Assembly: GCA_947259605.1 (NCBI GenBank)
Contig: CAMYMX010000178.1
Span: forward strand, 1-7,067
DNA length: 7,067 nt
Direction of reading: 5' to 3'
Source of the DNA: an uncultured Polyangiaceae bacterium
GTDB lineage: Bacteria; Myxococcota_A; Polyangia; Polyangiales; Houyiibacteriaceae
The notes beneath the pieces are model-generated. The model had not been told where the DNA came from, did not search any database, and saw only the letters and a list, made by a program, of their open reading frames with translations. A program made the position numbers and the translations under genes. Shown here piece after piece: positions 1 to 5,268 of the stretch. Within the stretch, counting starts at the first letter, position 1. Each line of letters opens with the position of its first letter.

Positions 1-421
1 CGCCGCGCCGCTTCTCCTGGTCGCTGAGCAGACAGGTTTCGAGGATGACCTTGACGGCGGCCCCTCCCGCGGCCTCGACCACTCTCCGAATCTCGTCCAT
101 GAAGGGCTCCGGCATGCCTTCCTTGAGGGCGGAGATCTGGCAAACCATGTCGATTTCCGTGGCGCCATCCGCCACCGCCTGGGCGGCCTCGGCGGTCTTT
201 GCGGCCGGGCTGCTCGCTCCAAGAGGGAACCCGACGGTCGCGGCAATGGGGACCTGGCGGTCCGCCAGCAGTGAGGTACAAAGCGCCACGTGGGACGAGT
301 TGACACAGACGGTTGCAAACCCGTGGCGAGCAGCCTCATCGCACAGGCGAACGAAATCCGAACGAACTGCGTCCGGTCGCAAAAGCGTGTGGTCGATGAG
401 CGCAGCCAGGTCCGGACGCAT
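1..421 (-). CDS. deoC: Deoxyribose-phosphate aldolase, N-terminal 140 residues (3' end outside window)
   Basis: DeoC cleaves 2-deoxyribose-5-phosphate to glyceraldehyde-3-phosphate and acetaldehyde in the cytoplasm, the last step of deoxynucleoside catabolism. The visible part reads as a class I aldolase TIM barrel of the short (about 220-residue) bacterial type: IDHTLLRPDA at residues 9-18, FATVCVN at 35-41, TVGFPLGA at 62-69 and GATEIDMV at 86-93. Asp91 in the last motif matches the catalytic aspartate (Asp102 in E. coli), and Lys124 in VKVILET matches E. coli Lys137. The Schiff-base lysine and the second catalytic lysine (Lys167 and Lys201 in E. coli) lie beyond the left edge, so activity cannot be judged. 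The ATG at 421 was chosen because it puts IDHTLL at the family's usual distance from the N-terminus; no clear Shine-Dalgarno precedes it. In-frame GTG codons upstream (469, 475) would add an unlikely extension. It is transcribed divergently from the zinc-ribbon gene. Confidence 0.95.
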   Translation of the reverse strand, partial: MRPDLAALIDHTLLRPDAVRSDFVRLCDEAARHGFATVCVNSSHVALCTSLLADRQVPIAATVGFPLGASSPAAKTAEAAQAVADGATEIDMVCQISALKEGMPEPFMDEIRRVVEAAGGAAVKVILETCLLSDQEKRRG

Positions 422-498
422 GATCTGTGCTTGCTTAGCAATGAATGGGGGTTGCGACCAATTGCGCACGCCCACGAGCCTGGGGGGCTTCTCGACTG
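422..498. other. Divergent spacer between deoC and the zinc-ribbon gene
   Basis: These 77 bases separate two divergent start codons, so promoters for both directions are expected here or just inside the genes. I could not pick a convincing -35/-10 pair for either strand. The only structure seen is a short inverted repeat, TGCG at 453-456 and CGCA at 465-468 around an AATT core, and a run of six G at 482-487. The G run lies 11 bases before the ATG at 499 and could act as a weak, poorly spaced ribosome binding site. Confidence 0.4.
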
Positions 499-2799
499 AT
501 GGACGTTACCTGCGAGCGCTGCGACACAGAATACGAATTTGACGAAACGCTGCTTTCCGGACGTGGAACGAGCGTGAAATGCACCAATTGTGGGCATGTT
601 TTCAAGGTGTACCCGACGGGGGGGGCCGAGGCGGACCGGACGACCAGCGTCTGGCGCCTCAAGTTGGAAGACGACTCAATCGACATGATCGATTCGCTTC
701 GGGAGCTTCAGCGCCGCATCAGCTCCGGCGAGCTGACGCCGGAGAACGAGATCGCGAGGGGTGACGAGAGCTGGAAGCCACTCGGCTCCATCCCCGAGCT
801 CGAGACCTTTTTCCAGGCCGCCGGCGTCGAGGTCTCGGCGGCGCCGGCAGGGCTGGGCACGGATTCCTCTGCACCACACGCGGAACCCTCGAAAGAGTCG
901 AGCTTACCGCCGGGGAGGCGGCCGAGACAGCCAACTTTGCTCGGTGTCATGCCGGTCGACAAGATGACGTCGGGCGGTGCGATGCCGCAAGGGCTTGGTT
1001 CGGCTCCCAGTGCCGAAGCCCGAGACGAGCCTGCCGGCAAGTCCGTGGGCGTGACGAACAACGAGGCCAGGGAAAGCACCGCGGCGGAACCAGGGAGTGG
1101 AACCAGCAGGCCGGTGTCTCCCTACTCATCGGATTCCTGGGCCGATCCTGGGGCGGACACCGCGCAGCCCCGGGTGATTTCTCCCGCGCCGGCGCGTAGC
1201 GCGGAGCCACAGGAGGCCGAGTTCGAGGAGCAGCCGCTCTCCGCGGGGCGTCCGAGCACACCGCCGCCGGCCTACTACGACGATGACGACGACATCCCGG
1301 CCCTGCCCGGCCGTGGCGGCTCGCCGCTGCGATGGCTGATGTTCATAGTCCTGGTCGGAGGCCTCGCCCTGATGTTCGCGCAGTGGCCGCGCGTGGCGCA
1401 GCTGCTCGGCATTGCGGGCGACCCCGCGCGCGTCGCGGCGAGTGTCGCAGACGGTGACGCCGCCGTGTTCGAAGCGCATCCGGAAGCGTACGCGAGCGCG
1501 ATCGAAGCCTATGGCCGTGCGATCGAGTCCGGCGGTGATCGTGACCCGGAGATCCTCGCGAAGCTCTCCCACGCGTACGCGCTTGCGGCGCAGGCTCAGA
1601 TGGACGATGGCGCCACACCCGACAGTATCGAAAGCCTGACGACGGCCGCACGGATGACGGCAGAGAGCGCCACGGAGCTTGACCGACGCGACTTGGATGC
1701 AGCCCTCGCCGAGGCCGACGCGCTCCGACTCACCGGAGACCTCCCCCAAGCGCGTCGCGTCTTGGAAGAGGTCCGGTCGATGTCGTTTAGCCGCACGGCC
1801 GAGTTCTTTCGAATCGACGCGCGTCTGGGCGCGGCCGAGGCGGGCGGTGACATGCAGGCGGCCCTGCGAAGCGCCAGGCAGGCTGCCGAGCTTGCGCCCG
1901 ATGGTATTGCGTACCTCTTGCTCCTGGCTCGTGCACAGCGCGCCGCGGGCGAGGACGCCGCTGCGAGGGAACAGTTGGTAGCGATCTTGGCGGATCGTCC
2001 AGCGCACCCGACAGCAACGAAGCTGCTCGCCGACCTCGACGCAGCACAGGCCGCCGAGGCGGTTCCTGACGCAGGGGTCGAGGGCGACGCAGGATCAGGG
2101 ACCGAGGCCGAGACCGAAACCGAGACCGAGACCGAGACCGAAACCGAGACCGAAACCGAAACCGAAACCGAAACCGAAACCGAAACCGAAACCGGGGCCG
2201 AGACGGAGAAGTCGACCCCGACCGCGACACCCGCCCCCCGACGCAGGCCTGCCTACGACGAGTACGATCGATTGGCGAAGGCAGCGGGCAGCGATGACTT
2301 CGTCGACGGGCGGCCGCCGGTGCGGGGCTACGACTGGTACATGCAACAGGGGCGCGCCGAGCTTGCCGCTGACAACCTCGCCCGCTCCCGCGCCTACTTC
2401 GATAGCGCTCTGGAGGCTCGCCCAGGCTCTGCCGAGGCGATGGACGGCCTCGGCGACGTCATGAGCGGGCTCGACGACTACATCTCGGCGGCCCGCTACT
2501 TTCGGGTCGCGGCACAGCGCGGCCATCCGGACGGCTACTTCAACTTGGGCCGGACGTACGAGCGCCTCGGACGAAACCAAGAAGCCGTGTCGGCGTACTT
2601 CACGTACGTCAAACGGCGGCCATCGGGCACTCACGCCGGTGCCGCCATCGCAGCGATCAAACGACTAGAACCCCGCGCAAAGCTTCCTCCGGAGCTCGAT
2701 CCAGACCTCAAGGCCAAGCCCGAGCCCGAACCCGGCGCGAAGCCGGAACCGTCCTCGGCGGACGCGCCAGCGCAGGAGTCGGGAACAACAACGCCATGA
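499..2799 (+). CDS. Zinc-ribbon / GYF-like / single-TM / TPR protein (766 aa), function unknown
   Basis: I do not recognise a named orthologue. Domains in order: an MJ0042-type zinc ribbon at residues 1-37, with CxxC pairs Cys5/Cys8 and Cys28/Cys31; a GYF_2-like domain at about 51-105, with Trp52, a GEL turn at 77-79 and Trp92 in WKPLGSIPEL; a Ser/Pro/Glu-rich, probably disordered linker at 106-274 ending in YYDDDDD (259-265); one transmembrane helix at about 279-296; a degenerate TPR/helical-repeat region at about 320-525; a Thr-Glu repeat at 535-564; three TPR-like units at about 612-720; and a Pro/Glu/Lys-rich tail. The head is probably cytoplasmic and the TPR part periplasmic. The ATG at 499 is preferred over the in-frame ATG at 445 because zinc ribbons of this type begin within a few residues of the first CxxC. 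The stop overlaps the sppA start. The head resembles that of the Myxococcus gliding protein GltJ (AgmX), which has zinc-ribbon and GYF domains, but there is no TonB-type C-terminus here, so orthology is not claimed. Confidence 0.85.
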   Translation: MDVTCERCDTEYEFDETLLSGRGTSVKCTNCGHVFKVYPTGGAEADRTTSVWRLKLEDDSIDMIDSLRELQRRISSGELTPENEIARGDESWKPLGSIPELETFFQAAGVEVSAAPAGLGTDSSAPHAEPSKESSLPPGRRPRQPTLLGVMPVDKMTSGGAMPQGLGSAPSAEARDEPAGKSVGVTNNEARESTAAEPGSGTSRPVSPYSSDSWADPGADTAQPRVISPAPARSAEPQEAEFEEQPLSAGRPSTPPPAYYDDDDDIPALPGRGGSPLRWLMFIVLVGGLALMFAQWPRVAQLLGIAGDPARVAASVADGDAAVFEAHPEAYASAIEAYGRAIESGGDRDPEILAKLSHAYALAAQAQMDDGATPDSIESLTTAARMTAESATELDRRDLDAALAEADALRLTGDLPQARRVLEEVRSMSFSRTAEFFRIDARLGAAEAGGDMQAALRSARQAAELAPDGIAYLLLLARAQRAAGEDAAAREQLVAILADRPAHPTATKLLADLDAAQAAEAVPDAGVEGDAGSGTEAETETETETETETETETETETETETETETGAETEKSTPTATPAPRRRPAYDEYDRLAKAAGSDDFVDGRPPVRGYDWYMQQGRAELAADNLARSRAYFDSALEARPGSAEAMDGLGDVMSGLDDYISAARYFRVAAQRGHPDGYFNLGRTYERLGRNQEAVSAYFTYVKRRPSGTHAGAAIAAIKRLEPRAKLPPELDPDLKAKPEPEPGAKPEPSSADAPAQESGTTTP
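618..625 (+). repeat. G8 homopolymer inside the zinc-ribbon gene
   Basis: Eight consecutive G bases encode the Thr40-Gly-Gly-Ala43 junction just after the zinc ribbon. The intact reading frame continues through it. By direct reading, losing one G would bring a stop at 686-688 and gaining one would bring a stop at 762-764, so either slip leaves only the zinc ribbon plus a short out-of-frame tail. Confidence 0.6.
2101..2190 (+). repeat. In-frame hexamer tandem repeat coding for (Thr-Glu)n
   Basis: Fifteen tandem hexamers of consensus ACCGAR fill 90 bases and encode Thr-Glu dipeptides (residues 535-564); the second unit is Ala-Glu. The first eight units mix GAG and GAA, while the last seven (2149-2190) are perfect ACCGAA copies. 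The six-base unit means copy-number change would lengthen or shorten the protein without breaking the frame. The tract forms an acidic linker between the two TPR regions. Confidence 0.95.
2796..2799 (+). other. ATGA stop/start overlap (translational coupling)
   Basis: The ATG of sppA and the TGA of the zinc-ribbon/TPR gene share four bases. The nearest purine-rich matches, AGGAG at 2774-2778 and GGGAA at 2781-2785, are farther from the ATG than a usual Shine-Dalgarno, so SppA translation probably depends on ribosomes that terminate on the upstream gene. Confidence 0.8.
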
Positions 2800-4556
2800 A
2801 GTACCGCACCCGCCATACGGCGCTCATCATCCTCTCCGTTCTTACATCCCTGGCCACGGCGTCATGCAGCGAGACAAAAGAAGACTCGGACGAACCGGTG
2901 GTTCGCGAGCTTCGCTTCTTGCAAGCGTTTCCCGACGGCTCAGAGCACGATCCCTTCGCCCCGCCACAGCCTACGTTGCACGACGTCCTCGAGCGGGTCT
3001 GGGAAGCGACCGATGACGAGCGGGTGAAGGGCCTCCTCGTGCGAGTGGGGCCTTTGCAGGGTTCATGGGGGAGCGTGGGCGACCTCGTCGAGGCACTCGG
3101 CGCATTCCGGACCGACAAGCGGCCTGTCCATTGTCATTTTGAGACCGCCGATAACGTCGGCTATCTCTTGCTGGCGTCCAGCTGCGACCGAATCAGCATG
3201 TCGCCAGCAGGGACCCTCGACCTGATCGGCCCGGCCGCCGTCATGATTTACGCCCGTGCGCTTCTCGACAAGGTCGGCGTCGAGGCGGAAATCATCCACA
3301 TGGGCCGCTACAAAGGTGCCGGGGACATGTTCATCCGAAACGACATGCCCCCTGAGGCCAAGCAGTCGATGGATGCGATCCTCGATGACCTGCAGGGCGC
3401 CTTGCTCGCCGCGACACAGTTGCGGACGGACGGAGACCTGAACCGTGCCAAGGCACTGATCGACCAAGGTCCTTACGGCTCGGACACCGCAATGAAAGCT
3501 GGGCTGGTCGACGCAGTCGGCTTTCTTCGGGAGTCACGCGAGGAGATCAAAAAGGCCGCCGACGTCGAGAACATTCGACGCACCCGGATGCTACCCAAGC
3601 AAGAGCAGCTCACGCTGGGGCAGTTCTTGGGCTTGTTGAGCGGCGAGAGCGATAAACCGAAATCCAGCGGTGAGCGGGTCGCCTTGGTTTTCGTGAACGG
3701 CAACATCACCGACGGCGAATCCGATGCGAGAGGCAACGCCGTCGCCGGCCCCTTCGTCCGAGCGATGGAACGTCTCGAAAACGACGAAAATGTCAAAGCT
3801 GTCGTGATGCGCATCAACTCGCCCGGGGGCTCGGCCCTTGCCAGCGACCGAATGTGGGAAGCCGCGCGCAACTTGGCCGAACAAAAGCCCTTGATCGCGA
3901 GTGTCGGAGACATGGCGGCGAGCGGTGGCTACTACATTGCATCGGCCGCCGGTGAGATCTTGGCCCACCCCAACAGCCTGGTCGGCTCGATCGGCGTGGT
4001 GGGTGGCAAGTTCAATTTCGCCGGACTCGCCGAGGACATCGGCATCAATACGTTCGTCTTGCAGCGGGGTGAGCGCGCGGCCTGGTCGACGCCGGTCCGC
4101 GCCTTGAATCCGAGCGAGCGCCAGGCGTTTGAGACGTTACTTCGCGACACCTACGACCGCTTCATCAGCCGCGTGGCCGCGGGTCGCGAGATGGAGACAG
4201 AAGCCGTCTTGGCCGCCGCGGAGGGCCGCGTCATGACCGCGCAGGACGGGAAGGAGCTCGGCCTCATCGACGAAATGGCCGGCCTCAGCGAAGCGCTGCA
4301 CAAAGCCCGTACCGCCGCCGGACTCGGGCCCGAGGTGCCCGTGGAGATCTGGCCCGCGCCCAAGGGGATGTTCGATGCCATCAATGACCTGCTCAGCGGG
4401 GACGGAGAGGACGACGCGCGGACCCTGCAGCGCCTCTGGCTACGCCGACACCCGCTTGCTTCCACGCTTCCGTTCGAGGCCTGGGCGCAAACGGTCCGTC
4501 TTCTTGCCGAAGAGCGGGTCGCGCTGATTCCGCCGTACCTGTTTACCGTGCGCTAG
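2796..4556 (+). CDS. sppA: Signal peptide peptidase SppA, long (67K) type, possible lipoprotein
   Basis: SppA is a membrane-anchored serine protease with a Ser/Lys dyad that degrades leftover signal peptides and other membrane peptides from the extracytoplasmic side. At 586 residues this is the long form with two tandem ClpP/crotonase-fold domains (E. coli is 618). The N-terminal half carries the general-base lysine, Lys173, in GRYKGAG; the C-terminal half carries INSPGGS (340-346) and the nucleophile Ser376 in DMAASGGYY, followed by VGSIGVVGG. The Lys-to-Ser spacing of 203 residues is close to the 200 in E. coli (Lys209, Ser409), so the enzyme looks intact. The N-terminus is a signal sequence with a candidate lipobox, TASC, with Cys24; threonine at -3 is unusual, so an uncleaved anchor is possible. 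The gene is coupled to the upstream TPR gene by ATGA and ends tail to tail against the lipoprotein gene. Confidence 0.93.
   Translation: MKYRTRHTALIILSVLTSLATASCSETKEDSDEPVVRELRFLQAFPDGSEHDPFAPPQPTLHDVLERVWEATDDERVKGLLVRVGPLQGSWGSVGDLVEALGAFRTDKRPVHCHFETADNVGYLLLASSCDRISMSPAGTLDLIGPAAVMIYARALLDKVGVEAEIIHMGRYKGAGDMFIRNDMPPEAKQSMDAILDDLQGALLAATQLRTDGDLNRAKALIDQGPYGSDTAMKAGLVDAVGFLRESREEIKKAADVENIRRTRMLPKQEQLTLGQFLGLLSGESDKPKSSGERVALVFVNGNITDGESDARGNAVAGPFVRAMERLENDENVKAVVMRINSPGGSALASDRMWEAARNLAEQKPLIASVGDMAASGGYYIASAAGEILAHPNSLVGSIGVVGGKFNFAGLAEDIGINTFVLQRGERAAWSTPVRALNPSERQAFETLLRDTYDRFISRVAAGREMETEAVLAAAEGRVMTAQDGKELGLIDEMAGLSEALHKARTAAGLGPEVPVEIWPAPKGMFDAINDLLSGDGEDDARTLQRLWLRRHPLASTLPFEAWAQTVRLLAEERVALIPPYLFTVR
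4553..4556. other. Shared CTAG: overlapping convergent stop codons
   Basis: The plus-strand TAG of sppA (4554-4556) and the minus-strand TAG of the lipoprotein gene (4553-4555) are read from the same palindromic CTAG. The two genes therefore have no spacer, and any terminator for one must lie inside the other. Confidence 0.95.
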
Positions 4557-5203
4557 AGCGCGCAGTAAGGCCAAACGTCCTGCCCTGGAAGGCAGCTGTT
4601 TTCGAGGTCCTCGGACGCGCAGTTGTTCAAGCAACCCTCACAGAGTGAGACCGGCCATAGAAACTCCGCAGACCGCTGACTGAAGCCGCCGAAGGTCGTG
4701 CCGCCCGCGCGAATGCTGAGCAAGATTTCCGTCACCCCGAGAGCCACCAAGGTGTCCTGGTAGTTTCCGGGAATGCCCGTCGCGAACCCCACCCCCGGAA
4801 TCGGGTCGCCGCCAACCTCCGTGGTAGCAAGCACGGCACTGGTCGTGACACGATACGGGTTGGTCAGACCACCGAGATCAGGCTTGCTTCCGTCGGCACG
4901 CAGAATCGTAATGTCGTAGTTGTCGACTTGGAGGTTATTTTGCTCTCCCTGGAACTCGAGCGCGTTGCTCACCAGGTAGCTCTGAAGCTGGAGGGCGATC
5001 CCGTAGTCCGGGGTTTCGCCGGTCAGTGTTCGAAAGCTGGTATCCCAGAGGCCGCGCAGTAGACGTTCGTCTTGATCGGGTTCCACGAAACAAGAGTCGT
5101 CCGGGAGCAAATTCGCACTGATCTGAAGTCCGTTGTCAGGAAAACGATTGCAACCAGCAACCGTCACCGCGAGCACCATGGCCATGAGGATGATTCGACG
5201 CAT
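4553..5203 (-). CDS. Small cysteine-rich lipoprotein (216 aa), function unknown
   Basis: I do not recognise the family. The N-terminus, Met-Arg-Arg followed by a hydrophobic stretch and the lipobox VAGC with Cys18, is a clear lipoprotein signal, so the mature protein should be a lipid-anchored envelope protein. It is roughly 200 residues with no transmembrane segment. Cys38 lies early in the mature part, and five cysteines cluster near the end (188, 191, 195, 204, 214). With Cys38 that makes six non-lipidated cysteines, an even number compatible with three disulfides. The start at 5203 is fixed by an excellent Shine-Dalgarno (GGAGGGG, four bases before the ATG) and by the signal peptide; the longer frame from 5257 would bury the signal. 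It is the third gene in the minus-strand group, 65 bases after aroKB with no terminator visible between them, so co-transcription is plausible. Whether it serves the pilus, given pilQ nearby, cannot be told from the sequence. Confidence 0.85.
   Translation of the reverse strand: MRRIILMAMVLAVTVAGCNRFPDNGLQISANLLPDDSCFVEPDQDERLLRGLWDTSFRTLTGETPDYGIALQLQSYLVSNALEFQGEQNNLQVDNYDITILRADGSKPDLGGLTNPYRVTTSAVLATTEVGGDPIPGVGFATGIPGNYQDTLVALGVTEILLSIRAGGTTFGGFSQRSAEFLWPVSLCEGCLNNCASEDLENSCLPGQDVWPYCAL
4580..4602 (+). terminator. Candidate intrinsic terminator of the sppA unit, inside the opposing gene
   Basis: Read on the plus strand, CTGCC (4580-4584) pairs with GGCAG (4591-4595) around a six-base loop, and CTGTTTT follows directly. 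It sits 24 bases after the sppA stop, the right place for a terminator. The stem is only five base pairs and the T run only four, so efficiency is doubtful. It overlaps the codons for SCLPG near the C-terminus of the minus-strand lipoprotein. Confidence 0.4.
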
Positions 5204-5207
5204 AAGT

Positions 5208-5214
5208 CCCCTCC
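5208..5214 (-). promoter_or_regulatory. Ribosome binding site of the lipoprotein gene
   Basis: Read on the minus strand, GGAGGGG is followed by ACTT and then ATG at 5203. It is the strongest Shine-Dalgarno in the window and decides the start in favour of the signal-peptide methionine. Confidence 0.85.
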
Positions 5215-5268
5215 AAAGGGTCATCCCATGGTATCGAGCCCATGCGTAAGCCGCCAAATTTCCGGTGC

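Noticed and set aside
453..468. Inverted repeat TGCG/CGCA in the divergent spacer as an operator
   Set aside because: The arms are only four bases and no promoter could be placed around it, so chance is the simplest explanation.
445..498. Upstream in-frame ATG for the zinc-ribbon protein
   Set aside because: It would add 18 residues in front of a zinc ribbon that normally sits at the very N-terminus, and no Shine-Dalgarno precedes it.
45..542. Plus-strand 165-codon frame over the left end
   Set aside because: It is antisense to deoC, whose conserved aldolase motifs are clear on the minus strand.
1126..2007. A 293-codon open frame on the minus strand
   Set aside because: It lies antisense to the zinc-ribbon/TPR gene, has an Arg/Gly-rich composition typical of GC-rich shadow frames, and shows no recognisable domain.
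2101..2190. CRISPR-like or minisatellite array
   Set aside because: The unit is six bases with no spacers and is in frame within a long gene; it is a coding repeat.
2095..2634. Minus-strand open frame with Gly-Phe repeats
   Set aside because: The repeats are only the antisense reading of the Thr-Glu hexamer tract; the plus-strand frame has TPR-like units on both sides of it.
5204..5257. Longer lipoprotein reading frame starting at 5257
   Set aside because: It places 18 residues ahead of the signal peptide, and the strong GGAGGGG site is placed for the ATG at 5203.
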